A stretch of DNA of 56,745 bases from Heyndrickxia coagulans DSM 1 = ATCC 7050 (GTDB lineage Bacteria; Bacillota; Bacilli; Bacillales; Bacillaceae_C). The stretch is taken from NCBI RefSeq assembly GCF_000290615.1, contig NZ_ALAS01000152.1, positions 1 through 56,745 of the forward strand, read 5' to 3'. Positions within the stretch are counted from its first letter, which is position 1. Every line of letters starts with the position of its first letter. Shown here piece by piece: positions 7,704-16,302 of the stretch. Below the pieces are notes generated by a model, which was given only the letters and a program-made list of their open reading frames with translations, did not search any database and was not told where the DNA came from. The position numbers and the translations under genes are program-made.

Positions 7704-9038
7704 CTATTCCTTTGCTTTGATTTTCAGTGACAGGACGACCAGCACGATTAAAATAGCGAGGCAGACGCTTGTACCAATCGGGTTGCCGCCGCCCAGCAAA
7801 AAGGACAGGAAAATGCCTGCCAGTGTAAGCAGCGCAATCCAGACCATGAAAGGGTACCCTTTTACACGGAAGGAAGGCAATTTTGCATACGACTTCCGGA
7901 GCCGCAGTTCGGCTGCACAGATGGCGATCCAGACAAGGACGACGGTAAATCCCGGGATGGTCATCAAATAGCTGATGACCTCATCCGGCGTAAGATAGGC
8001 CAGAATCACGCCGGCTAAAATAAACAGTGAGGTCAGCAAAATACTGGTGAGCGGGACGCCTTTCCGGGAAATTTTTAAAAAGGCGCGCGGCGCTTCTCCG
8101 GATTGTGCCATGTTGAACAGTGTGCGCGAAGTGGCATAAATGCCGGAATTGGCGGCAGAAAGAACGGCCGTCAAGAGCACAAAATTCATCACATGGGCGG
8201 CAGCGGGGATCCCCGTGCGGCTGAACACCTGCACAAACGGGCTTTCCACGGAAGAAACCTGGTTCCACGGGATAATGCCGCAAATGATCAGGATGGGCAA
8301 AATATAAAAAAGCATGACGCGGACAACGGTCTGTTTAATGACACGCGGCAGCACTTTTTCGCTGTCTTTCGTTTCCGAAATGGTAACGCCGATCAGTTCC
8401 GCGCCGCCGTATGAAAACATCACGATCAGAAAAGCGCTGAACGTACCGTGAAGCCCGTTCGGGAAAAACCCGCCGTGCGCTGTATAGTTGGACAGCATGG
8501 AAGATGTCCCGGGGAATAAACCGAATATAATCAGCGCGCCAAGCAGGATAAAAACGATTAATGTGATGATTTTAATGCCGGCAATCCAAAATTCAAATTC
8601 GCCGTAGTACTTCACTTCAATTAAATTGATGCCGACTATGAAAGCGGCGCAGAGCAAACTGAGCAGCCACAATGGCGCGTGGGGAACCCAGAATTGCAGG
8701 AAGCTCCCGGCTGCAAGCAGTTCCACGACTGTAACAATGACCCAGTTAATCCAGTACAGCCAGCCAATAATGAAAGAAACCCGGCTGCCGAACGCTTTGT
8801 GGATCAGATTTTGGACGTTGAGGCCGGGGTGGACGAGCGCCATTTCCCCCAGCGCTGACATGACAATGAATAAAAGCGCGCCGCCAATCAGGTAAGAAAC
8901 GGCAACACTCGGGCCGGCAAGGCTGACGGTATCGGAGCTGCCTTTAAAAATGCCGGTTCCGATCATCCCGGCCAATGCGATGAACTGGACATGCCTTGGT
9001 GACAAGCCTTTTTGCAAATGATGTTGGTTTTTTTCCAT
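7704..9038 (-). CDS. APC-superfamily amino acid permease (AAT family)
   Basis: A 444-residue, 12-span transporter. The first span carries the family signature 'ALAGMIGTGIFKGSSDTVSLAGP', typical of AAT amino acid:proton symporters (RocE, YbxG, AnsP, GabP relatives). Two later blocks, 'ALGEMALVHP' and 'FSYGGAELIGVTISET', also match the family. ATG 9038 (MEKNQHHLQ) is preferred. An upstream in-frame GTG at 9053 overlaps what looks like the ribosome site. It stands alone between two terminators. The substrate cannot be assigned. Confidence 0.85.
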   Translation of the reverse strand: MEKNQHHLQKGLSPRHVQFIALAGMIGTGIFKGSSDTVSLAGPSVAVSYLIGGALLFIVMSALGEMALVHPGLNVQNLIHKAFGSRVSFIIGWLYWINWVIVTVVELLAAGSFLQFWVPHAPLWLLSLLCAAFIVGINLIEVKYYGEFEFWIAGIKIITLIVFILLGALIIFGLFPGTSSMLSNYTAHGGFFPNGLHGTFSAFLIVMFSYGGAELIGVTISETKDSEKVLPRVIKQTVVRVMLFYILPILIICGIIPWNQVSSVESPFVQVFSRTGIPAAAHVMNFVLLTAVLSAANSGIYATSRTLFNMAQSGEAPRAFLKISRKGVPLTSILLTSLFILAGVILAYLTPDEVISYLMTIPGFTVVLVWIAICAAELRLRKSYAKLPSFRVKGYPFMVWIALLTLAGIFLSFLLGGGNPIGTSVCLAILIVLVVLSLKIKAKE

Positions 9039-9190
9039 TTCTATCAATCTCACTTTTCTTTTTTAGATAAACGCTTTTCAGTGCTAAAGCATTTATTCTA
9101 TTTTAGCAGAAAAAAGGAAATATTGATATACAAAAAAATGGAATCGCCGGATGGCAGATGCATCCATATTTCACCAAAGTAAAATGTAAA

Positions 9191-9227
9191 AACGGCGGGA
9201 CACCACTCATTGTAGTATCTCGCCGTT
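9191..9227 (-). terminator. terminator of the NfrA-like gene
   Basis: AACGGCG... and ...CGCCGTT pair around a partly paired loop. On the minus strand the hairpin is followed by TTTTTACATTTT, just beyond the oxidoreductase stop codon. Confidence 0.7.
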
Positions 9228-9280
9228 CTGTTTAAATTTGTGCCCCGGGACGGGCAGAGGAAAATACGCGCCAGCTCCCT

Positions 9281-10024
9281 CTACTTTTTATCAAACCCTT
9301 GGTGTTCTACAAATTCCTTCATAAAAACGCGTGACGGTTCTTTAAAAAATTGTGCCATTTGGCCTGTCCAGGTATCGTTCCTTTTTCCGTCGGTGCGTTT
9401 TGTGTAATATTGCGAAACCGTTTCATTGTATTCCTTCAGATCGCGCAAAAGACGTTCATCAGCCGGGTATTCATCTTCAAAATAAACATGCTCAGCCGCC
9501 ATGCGCGGTTTTTTCGCAGACGGATCGGCCGGATAGCCGATTGTCATTGCAAATAGCGGAAGGACATATTGCGGGATTTTCAAAAGTTCGGCCACTTCCG
9601 GCAGCCGGTTGCGCAAGCCTCCGACATAACAAATGCCAAGCCCCATCGATTCCGCAGCGAGCGCGGCGTTTTGCGCGGCCAGTGCCGTGTCGATGAGCGC
9701 GACCATAAATTTTTCCGTTGTCTCAAGTGTATCTTGCGCATCTACGCCTTCCATTTCCGCCGCAAGTGCATGTTTATGGAGATCGGCACAGAAAATGAGC
9801 AGATGGCCGCATGTTCCGACATGGCGGTTCCCGGTCAGTTCTGCTAATCTTTGCTTCCGTCCGGGATCCTGAATGCCGAGAATCGTATAAGCCTGGACGA
9901 AATGAGAAGTGGCGGCTGCCTGCGCGGATTCCACAATCAGGCGGATTTGTTCATCAGATAGCGGTCGGTCTTCATAATGGCGGATCGACCGGTGATTGAG
10001 AATCGTTTCAATGACTGTGTTCAT
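9281..10024 (-). CDS. NADPH-dependent flavin oxidoreductase / nitroreductase (NfrA-like)
   Basis: A 247-residue FMN-binding nitroreductase-fold protein. The N-terminus 'ETILNHRSIRHYEDRPLSDEQI' with 'AAATSHFVQAY', and the central 'AALAAESMGLGICYVGGLRN', match the NfrA/FrxA group of NAD(P)H-dependent oxidoreductases. These reduce FMN, nitro compounds or quinones in the cytoplasm. The start is set by AGGAGTG ten bases before ATG 10024; the 33 in-frame upstream codons have no ribosome site. Length agrees with B. subtilis NfrA1 (about 249 aa). It is monocistronic with its own terminator. Confidence 0.88.
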   Translation of the reverse strand: MNTVIETILNHRSIRHYEDRPLSDEQIRLIVESAQAAATSHFVQAYTILGIQDPGRKQRLAELTGNRHVGTCGHLLIFCADLHKHALAAEMEGVDAQDTLETTEKFMVALIDTALAAQNAALAAESMGLGICYVGGLRNRLPEVAELLKIPQYVLPLFAMTIGYPADPSAKKPRMAAEHVYFEDEYPADERLLRDLKEYNETVSQYYTKRTDGKRNDTWTGQMAQFFKEPSRVFMKEFVEHQGFDKK

Positions 10025-10378
10025 TCTTTTACACTCCTGTCTTTGGTGAGTCCATTGTATGTTCAAATATAGCACAGAAAATAACGGCCGGCATGAAAGG
10101 TGCTTGTTGTCCAGCATGGCCACGATGGTCTGCCAAAAAATATTTGGATTAAGGCTAAATTAACCTATTTTCGTTTTGGTATACCCGAAGTGCGAAGGCG
10201 GGAGAACCCAAACAGTACATTTGAACGATGAACAAAATATAAATCGTTTCAAAGATGACGGATTCTTGAAAAAATAAATATGGAGTGAAGTAATGTTTTC
10301 AAGCATTGCCAGGAGCGGAGCGGTCGTTCCAAAATTTTATTTTGAAAAACCCCCCATCTTTCCGTTGTGGATTTGGAT
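10025..10378. other. intergenic region, one doubtful small frame
   Basis: The stretch between the oxidoreductase and the sigma-54 regulator holds no strong gene. A 29-codon frame at 10293-10382 on the plus strand has a good ribosome site (GGAGTGAAGTA before ATG) and an aromatic, proline-rich end (FPLWIWI). It overlaps the regulator's stop codon and has no visible relative, so it is not called as a gene. Confidence 0.3.
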
Positions 10379-13234
10379 TTAGCGTTTCAGCTTGATGCCA
10401 TATTGTTGCAGTTTCTTATAAACCGTCGTTCTTGAAACGCCTAAAATTCTTGAGATCTTGCTGATATTAAAGCCTGTTTCCTCCAACAAGGCTAAAAGAT
10501 GTTGTTTTTCCGGTTCTTCTTCTGTTCCTTTTCCTTCAATCATTTGGTCCTGCTGGTGTGTATGGTTATACGTATTTAGCAGATAGGGATCCAAACATTC
10601 AGGCAGTATGACAGAATGAAAACCGGATAAATAATAACTGCGTTCAATAATGTTCTCCAACTCTCTAATATTGCCGGGCCATTCATACTGTTTAAGAATT
10701 TGGACGGCATCTGCTGCGAATTCTTTCCGTGTTCCGTTTTTCTGGTTTAATTGTGATAGAAAATATTCCGATAGTTTCTGAATATCACCCGGCCTTTTTC
10801 TGAGCGGCGGGAGTTCGATTTGAAATACATTCAAACGGTAGTATAAGTCACTCCGGAATGATCCGTTATAGGCAATTTCATCCCGGAGATTTTTGTTTGT
10901 GGCTGCAATTATTCTGACATCTACCGGAACAGGCTTGTGTTCCCCAATTCTCGTAATTTCCCTTTCCTGTAGCACTCTTAGCAACGTAACCTGCAAGTCA
11001 AGCGGCATTTCTCCAATTTCATCAAGAAAAACAGTCCCGCCGTTTGCTTCTTCAAAAAGGCCTTTTTTGCCACCTTTTTTTGACCCGGTAAAAGCTCCTT
11101 CTGAATAGCCGAAAAACTCTGAGTGAATCAGATCTTTTGGCACAGCGCCGCAGTTGATGGCAATGAAGGGCTTGTCTTTCCGCAAACTTTCGTGATGAAT
11201 GGCTTTGGCAAACAATTCTTTGCCTGTGCCGCTTTCCCCGATAATAAGCACATTTGCATCTGTTTTCTCAGCGGTTTTGGCGATATGAACGGCATCAAGG
11301 AATGCGGGTTCTTTTCCAATAATATTTTGAAAAGAAGTTTTTGCAGCCGGATTGCTGTCCCCCTCTTTCTTATCCCCCTGCTTGACGTAAATCAAAAAAT
11401 AATCCTCCCATTGTCGCATTCGGATTTCGTAGGCATCATCTCCAATCCTCCTCCGTAAATGTTTTTCCGGTACAAGGCGGTTGCCCAGCTCGGCAATGTC
11501 TGAAGATAAAGCATCAATTAATAGGGGCTGGTCATTGACAATCTGTTCTGCCTGCTCATTGGCAAATACGGTGCTGTTCCGGTATAAAACGATCATGCCT
11601 TCAGGGCGTCGTTTCACCATCGCTTCTTGCAAAATATGCTCAAGCAGCCTGCTTTTTTTCCTCTCGGTCACAAGTTTTGAAAACAAGTCTATATGCAATG
11701 CAATCTGCCTGGCTGCCTGCTCTACATTTGCCTGGCTGCCGGCGCTCCCGGCAATGCCAAGGACACCTGCTGTTTCATGAAATATTTTGATCGGGATCCC
11801 GGCTGTCGTAAAATTTTTTAAACAAGCATGTGTATGATGGCGCCCGGTGACGACGCTCAAATCGTTTCGTTTTAAAGCCCTGCCAAATCCGTTTTCTCCG
11901 GCATCTTCCAATCTCCATTTTGAACCGGGCGGAAAGAAAATTGCTGTTTCGGATGAAGAGAAAAACGATTTGATCAAATGACCGGAATGGCTGATCAAAT
12001 AAAAGGAAAAAGGAAATAATTCCGCAAGACTTTCAAAAAAGATAAAAGTTTCGGCCCATTTTTTCTGTTCCTGGCGCAGCCGGCCCTGTTTTATATACAT
12101 GTCATCAGGCTGAATGATGTTGTTCTTTTTGAAAGTCGGTTTCGGGTGAGTATTTAATAAAAAAGGCGCCGGTTCTATCAGAGTATTGGATTGCCAGACA
12201 ATATCAAAACCCCCGTTTCCATTGACTCTCCCTATCCTGGAATGCTGCCATAAGTGCTGGTTGGTCCCGTCGAAGTGAACCGGTCCCTGAGGAGCTGTAA
12301 AAGAAGACCGGGCCAATGCGGCTCTTAAAGCGCCGGTTGTTGCCTTATCCGTTTTATGTAAAGCATTAAAAAGAAGATAAATACTGTTGTATGCATTTTC
12401 CATCACCGAACTAATCACATTTGAGTGATATTCCGCTTGAAAATGCCGGACGAATGCTCTATTTTCTTTTGTTTGAATGGAGCTGAAATAAGGAAAGGAA
12501 GAGTACAAGTTCAGGTGATAATCCGAACGAATTGCGTGTATTTCTGTTTCTGCTGTAATCGGGCTGCAGATAGGCTGTTCGAATCCGCTCCTGTAAAATT
12601 GTTTGTAAAAAGCAGCAACACTGTCGCCAACCAATGTGGAAAATATAATATCCGGTTTAAGCCGGCTGATTTCAAGCAGTGCCGGTTCAAAATCCTGGCT
12701 TCCGAGCGGATAGTAAGACTCTCCCAATATTTCAGCGTAGTATTCCTTCGAAAGCTTCTTAATGTGTTTATTGGTCTCCCTTGGAAAAACATAATCAGAA
12801 CTGATCAAATAAAAAGTTCGCCCGAGATTTGTAATGATCCACGGTATAAAAAATTGCAGTTGCTGATTCGGTGTAGCACCGGTGTAAAATACCCACCGAT
12901 TTGCTTCATTCCCTTCGTACAGCGTCGGATAAATCAAAAGAATGTCCTCTTCTTCCAACAGCGGGAGCAAAGCTTTTCGGCAAGCGGAAGTGTAGGTGCC
13001 AAACAATATATCTACTTGGTTTTCCCCTATAAGCTTCCTAGCCTTTTCGACGGTTACAGACGGGTCTGACTCAATATCTTCAAAAAAAGACGTGATCGGA
13101 TGCCCATTTATCCCTCCTTTTTCATTTATTTCCTTGATCGCAAGCAACGCCGCCTTGTACTGCCCGGTTTCCGTAACGGCTGTGGGCCCGGTCAATGAAA
13201 ATAACAGTCCGATGCGTATTCCTTCATTTACCAT
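10379..13234 (-). CDS. sigma-54 enhancer-binding activator fused to an AmiC-like amide sensor
   Basis: A 951-residue, apparently cytoplasmic regulator. Residues ~4-385 are a type I periplasmic-binding fold that follows Pseudomonas AmiC closely (IGLLFSLTGPTA, YTSACRKALLP, YPTLYEG, ISSDYVFPRE, APQGPV); there is no signal peptide. A GAF-like linker of the AcoR kind follows (~400-560). The AAA+ domain starts near 634, with Walker A GESGTGKE (~663-670), a GAFTGS loop (~713-718, contacts sigma-54) and Walker B VFLDEIGEM. A Fis-type helix-turn-helix ends the protein. The ATG at 13234 is preceded by GAAAGGTG with good spacing; an upstream ATG at 13345 has none. It is divergent from amiE, whose promoter is a sigma-54 element, so it very probably activates the amide operon when an amide or urea binds. 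Confidence 0.93.
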   Translation of the reverse strand: MVNEGIRIGLLFSLTGPTAVTETGQYKAALLAIKEINEKGGINGHPITSFFEDIESDPSVTVEKARKLIGENQVDILFGTYTSACRKALLPLLEEEDILLIYPTLYEGNEANRWVFYTGATPNQQLQFFIPWIITNLGRTFYLISSDYVFPRETNKHIKKLSKEYYAEILGESYYPLGSQDFEPALLEISRLKPDIIFSTLVGDSVAAFYKQFYRSGFEQPICSPITAETEIHAIRSDYHLNLYSSFPYFSSIQTKENRAFVRHFQAEYHSNVISSVMENAYNSIYLLFNALHKTDKATTGALRAALARSSFTAPQGPVHFDGTNQHLWQHSRIGRVNGNGGFDIVWQSNTLIEPAPFLLNTHPKPTFKKNNIIQPDDMYIKQGRLRQEQKKWAETFIFFESLAELFPFSFYLISHSGHLIKSFFSSSETAIFFPPGSKWRLEDAGENGFGRALKRNDLSVVTGRHHTHACLKNFTTAGIPIKIFHETAGVLGIAGSAGSQANVEQAARQIALHIDLFSKLVTERKKSRLLEHILQEAMVKRRPEGMIVLYRNSTVFANEQAEQIVNDQPLLIDALSSDIAELGNRLVPEKHLRRRIGDDAYEIRMRQWEDYFLIYVKQGDKKEGDSNPAAKTSFQNIIGKEPAFLDAVHIAKTAEKTDANVLIIGESGTGKELFAKAIHHESLRKDKPFIAINCGAVPKDLIHSEFFGYSEGAFTGSKKGGKKGLFEEANGGTVFLDEIGEMPLDLQVTLLRVLQEREITRIGEHKPVPVDVRIIAATNKNLRDEIAYNGSFRSDLYYRLNVFQIELPPLRKRPGDIQKLSEYFLSQLNQKNGTRKEFAADAVQILKQYEWPGNIRELENIIERSYYLSGFHSVILPECLDPYLLNTYNHTHQQDQMIEGKGTEEEPEKQHLLALLEETGFNISKISRILGVSRTTVYKKLQQYGIKLKR

Positions 13235-13274
13235 CTCATGACACCTTTCATTACAAAATGGAAAGCCTACACTT

Positions 13275-13302
13275 ATTATAGACAATAAAGGCTGGCAATC
13301 AA
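13275..13302 (-). promoter_or_regulatory. sigma-A promoter of the amide-sensing activator
   Basis: Minus-strand TTGATT (13302-13297), 16-base spacer, TATAAT (13280-13275), placed about 40 bases upstream of the regulator's ATG. The regulator is thus made by the housekeeping polymerase while its target operon needs sigma-54. Confidence 0.75.
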
Positions 13303-13328
13303 GAATATTTACAAAAAAATGAACAGTT

Positions 13329-13348
13329 TGTATACCGGTGTTCATACA
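13329..13348. promoter_or_regulatory. candidate upstream activator dyad
   Basis: TGTAT-N10-ATACA is centred about 117 bases upstream of the expected sigma-54 transcript start. Its position and TGT...ACA form suit an enhancer site for a bacterial enhancer-binding protein. The palindromic core ACCGGT lies inside. Assignment to the adjacent regulator is inference. Confidence 0.4.
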
Positions 13349-13374
13349 GTTTTAAACAAAATGTCCATATTTGA

Positions 13375-13391
13375 TGTAAGGAATTATTACA
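13375..13391. promoter_or_regulatory. GlnR/TnrA-type nitrogen box
   Basis: TGTAA-N7-TTACA fits the TGTNA-N7-TNACA consensus bound by TnrA and GlnR in Bacillus without a mismatch. It lies within a longer 7-bp dyad, GATGTAA / TTACATC (13373-13393). Its centre is about 73 bases upstream of the predicted amiE start and about 115 bases upstream of the regulator's own start. It could therefore add general nitrogen control to either side. Confidence 0.6.
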
Positions 13392-13428
13392 TCTTCAAGG
13401 AGAATATAGTTTTAGGTTTTCGGAAAAG

Positions 13429-13445
13429 TTGGCATGGTTCTTGCA
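13429..13445 (+). promoter_or_regulatory. sigma-54 (-24/-12) promoter of the amide operon
   Basis: TTGGCATGGTTCTTGCA matches the sigma-54 consensus. GG at 13431-13432 and GC at 13443-13444 are separated by the required 10 bases. It lies about 40 bases upstream of the amiE start codon and directly in front of the operon divergent from the sigma-54 activator. Confidence 0.92.
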
Positions 13446-13483
13446 ATATTATTTAGTGAACATCAAAAATGGGAGGGATCCTC

Positions 13484-14470
13484 ATGCCAGTAGGTTCTAT
13501 TTCTTCTTCTCAAGATACGGTAGGAATTGCAGTTGTTAATTACAAAGTGCCGGTTTTAGAAAGCAAAGAAGAGGTGATCGAAAATTGCCGGTGCATTGCC
13601 GACTTTGTTGAAGGCACAAAAATGGGATATCCGGGGTTGGATTTAATTGTGTTTCCGGAGTACTCTACCCAGGGTTTTCACCCGACAAAATGGAATGAGT
13701 TGTGTACAACCGTCCCGGGTCCTGAAACAGACATTTTTGCAGAAGCCTGCCGTAAAAACAAAGTCTGGGGTGTATTTTCCATCACGGGAGAAATGAATCC
13801 GGAAGGCAATCCGTATAACTGTTTCGTCTTAATTGATGATACCGGGAAAATCAGGATGAACTACCACAAAATCAATCCGTGGGTGCCGAAAGAACCTTGG
13901 TATCCGGGTTCGGAAACGATGGTGGTGGAAGGACCAAAGGGACTAAAAATAGGGGCGAATATTTGCTATGATTCGAACATGCCTGAAATCGTCCGTGATA
14001 CCGTGATGAAAGGCGCGGAACTCGTTGTTCGTATTCAAGGATATATGTACCCTTCAAAAGAACAACAAATTAAAGTGGCAAGTATCAGGGCTTGGGAAAA
14101 TCTGGCTTATTTTGCAGTTGCCAATATGGCCGGCCGGGATAAAGTTTACTCTTACTTTGGGCACTCCAATATTGTGAATTTTGATGGCGTTACTTTAGCG
14201 GAATGCGGCAGTTCTCCGGATGAAGTGACATATGCAGAATTATCCATTTCTGCCATCCGGAATGCGCGAAAAAATTGGACGGCTGAAAATCACTTGTTCA
14301 ATTTAACCCACCGCGGGTATGCGGCAGTTGAAAATGGCGTCGCAGGCTGCCCTTATTCCTTCTATCAAACCTGGGTGGAGAACCCGGAAAAGGCGAGAGA
14401 AATTTGCGAAACCTTGACAAGGCCGACACCGGAACAAGAAGAAGGACGTGCAAAAGAAACGGTCGGATGA
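13484..14470 (+). CDS. amiE: aliphatic amidase
   Basis: A 328-residue nitrilase-superfamily amidase, highly similar to AmiE of Pseudomonas and Helicobacter (SISSSQDTVGIAVVNYK start, QGYMYPSKEQQIKVAS, YSYFGHSNIVNFDG). It hydrolyses short aliphatic amides such as acetamide or propionamide to ammonia and the acid in the cytoplasm. The catalytic triad is visible as E59 (VFPEYS), K129 (HKINPW) and C161 (NICYD). The ribosome site GGGAGGG lies 7 bases before ATG 13484, which rules out the in-frame ATG 15 bases upstream because that codon overlaps it. It is the first gene after the sigma-54 promoter and is followed 42 bases later by the permease and then by the amiF paralogue. Confidence 0.95.
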   Translation: MPVGSISSSQDTVGIAVVNYKVPVLESKEEVIENCRCIADFVEGTKMGYPGLDLIVFPEYSTQGFHPTKWNELCTTVPGPETDIFAEACRKNKVWGVFSITGEMNPEGNPYNCFVLIDDTGKIRMNYHKINPWVPKEPWYPGSETMVVEGPKGLKIGANICYDSNMPEIVRDTVMKGAELVVRIQGYMYPSKEQQIKVASIRAWENLAYFAVANMAGRDKVYSYFGHSNIVNFDGVTLAECGSSPDEVTYAELSISAIRNARKNWTAENHLFNLTHRGYAAVENGVAGCPYSFYQTWVENPEKAREICETLTRPTPEQEEGRAKETVG

Positions 14471-14512
14471 TTAGCATCCACGGGATCATACAAAAGCGAA
14501 GGGGGAATGGAA

Positions 14513-16252
14513 GTGGAACAGGACATATATTCCATGTCAAATACAGCACCAAAATCGAAAACAAAGCCGAAAAGAAAATTCAATTCCTGGGTTAATAACC
14601 CTGTTTTAGAAGATTATGCATTACGGTATGCGCCAAAATCATTCCGGAAGTGGTCCAGTTTTTCCGTTGCAAGTTCAGCACTCGGCGGGATCGCTTTTTT
14701 GGCCGATTTTGCAATTGGTGCTTCAATCTCTATCTCTTATGGGTTTACGAATGCATTTTGGGGAATTGTTGCAGCAGCAGTCATTATCTTTTTAACCGGA
14801 ATTCCGATTGGCTATTACTCTGCCAAATATAATGTGGACATGGATTTACTAACCCGGGGCGCAGGATTCGGATATTTAGGATCAACATTAACCTCGCTGG
14901 TTTATGCCACCTTTACATTTATCTATTTTTCAACAGAAGGGGCCATCATGGCGCAGGCACTGGAAGTTTATTTTCACCTTCCGCTTGCGATTGGTTATTT
15001 AGTCAGTACGTTAATTGTGATCCCGCTTGTATTGTTCGGAATGACAGCCCTGTCGAAATTGCAAGTGTGGACGCAGCCGATCTGGCTTGTTCTAATGATT
15101 GCACCTATCCTTGCCATTTTGATGAAAAATCCGCAGGCTTTTAATGCCTGGCTGCACTTTGAAGGCAATTCGCCGGAGGGGACAGCGTTTAACCCGCTTT
15201 TCTTTGCAATGGCGTCCGGTGTTGTCTTATCACTGATCACCCAAATTGGGGAACAGGCGGATTATCTTCGTTTTATGCCGGATCAAACATCCAAAAACCG
15301 CAAGAAGTGGCTATGGGCAGTTATTTTATCAGGTCCGGGCTGGATCATCCTTGGTTCGTTTAAACAATTGAGCGGCTCTTTCCTTGCTTCTTATATTGCG
15401 CCGAGTGTCGGGCTGGCAAAAGCGAATGAACCGATTCAAATGTTTATCAAAGCGTTCAGCGAGTTTATCCCGGGTACCTTTGTTGTACTGACGATCGCGA
15501 CATTTTTTGTTTTGCTTTCACAGGTCAAAATTAATGTGACCAATGCTTATTCCGGTTCCTTATCATGGTCCAACTTTTTCTCGCGGCTGCTTCATTTTCA
15601 TCCGGGCCGGGTGGTCTGGTTGATCCTTCAGGTGGCTATTGCGATTACTTTGATGGAAGCTGGGCTGTTTGGTTTTCTGAATACCGTTCTCGGTTTTTAT
15701 TCCAATGTTGCGGTTGCCTGGATTGGCGCTATTGTGGCAGATCTTGTGATTAATAAAAAATTGCTGAAACTCAGCCCGCCTTATATCGAGTTCAAAAGGG
15801 CCCACTTGTATAACTTTAATCCGGTTGGGTTCGGCTCCATGATAATTGCGTCCATTGTCTCAATTTTGGCATACTTTGGCGTATTTGGGGCGGTATTACA
15901 GGCATTTTCGCCTTTCCTTTCTCTTATACTCGCCTTTATCTTGGCACCAATTATTGCAATTGCCACAAAAGGAAAGTATTACATTGCGAGAGAAAATCCT
16001 GTCATGCAAACCCAGCACGAAATGGTTGCAGGGTTAATGGTTGAGGATGAAGCGGAAGCACCAGCTGGCAGCAGCCGTGCACATCATCACCATCATGTTA
16101 ACAAAAACGGTGAAGTAACTTGTTCGGTTTGCGGGTTTGATTATGAGCCGATGGACAGTACTTACTGCCCGTTCCACAAGGGAATGATTTGTTCGCTTTG
16201 CTGCAGTCTGGAAAAAGATTGCCATGATATGTGTAAGAAGGCCACATCCTGA
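14513..16252 (+). CDS. NCS1-family permease with C-terminal His/Cys-rich tail
   Basis: A roughly 579-residue NCS1 (cytosine/purine/allantoin/thiamine) transporter with 12 predicted membrane spans. An N-terminal '[17 protein letters not shown]' segment is typical of the family. After the last span comes an unusual soluble tail of ~60 residues: a run of five histidines, then eight cysteines spaced CxxC-x11-C-x7-CxxCC-x5-C-x3-C, suggesting a metal-binding or redox module. I recall a related 'CSLCC' tail in NCS1-like proteins joined to histidine kinases. The GTG at 14513 sits 7 bases after GGGGG; ATG 14507 is the alternative. Between two amidases, it probably imports an amide, urea or a nitrogenous base. 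Confidence 0.85.
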   Translation: MEQDIYSMSNTAPKSKTKPKRKFNSWVNNPVLEDYALRYAPKSFRKWSSFSVASSALGGIAFLADFAIGASISISYGFTNAFWGIVAAAVIIFLTGIPIGYYSAKYNVDMDLLTRGAGFGYLGSTLTSLVYATFTFIYFSTEGAIMAQALEVYFHLPLAIGYLVSTLIVIPLVLFGMTALSKLQVWTQPIWLVLMIAPILAILMKNPQAFNAWLHFEGNSPEGTAFNPLFFAMASGVVLSLITQIGEQADYLRFMPDQTSKNRKKWLWAVILSGPGWIILGSFKQLSGSFLASYIAPSVGLAKANEPIQMFIKAFSEFIPGTFVVLTIATFFVLLSQVKINVTNAYSGSLSWSNFFSRLLHFHPGRVVWLILQVAIAITLMEAGLFGFLNTVLGFYSNVAVAWIGAIVADLVINKKLLKLSPPYIEFKRAHLYNFNPVGFGSMIIASIVSILAYFGVFGAVLQAFSPFLSLILAFILAPIIAIATKGKYYIARENPVMQTQHEMVAGLMVEDEAEAPAGSSRAHHHHHVNKNGEVTCSVCGFDYEPMDSTYCPFHKGMICSLCCSLEKDCHDMCKKATS

Positions 16253-16302
16253 GCTTATTTTGCAATACTCATTTGAAGATAAACGATAAAGGGGAGTTGG
16301 AT

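Noticed and set aside
10293-10382. 29-codon plus-strand frame with a good ribosome site (GGAGTGAAGTA before ATG)
   Set aside because: It overlaps the stop of the sigma-54 regulator on the other strand, has no recognisable relative, no promoter and no terminator. It is kept only as a remark in the intergenic entry.
13329-13348. TGTAT-N10-ATACA as a second GlnR/TnrA box
   Set aside because: It does not fit TGTNA-N7-TNACA in spacing or half-site; an enhancer site for the sigma-54 activator is a better reading.
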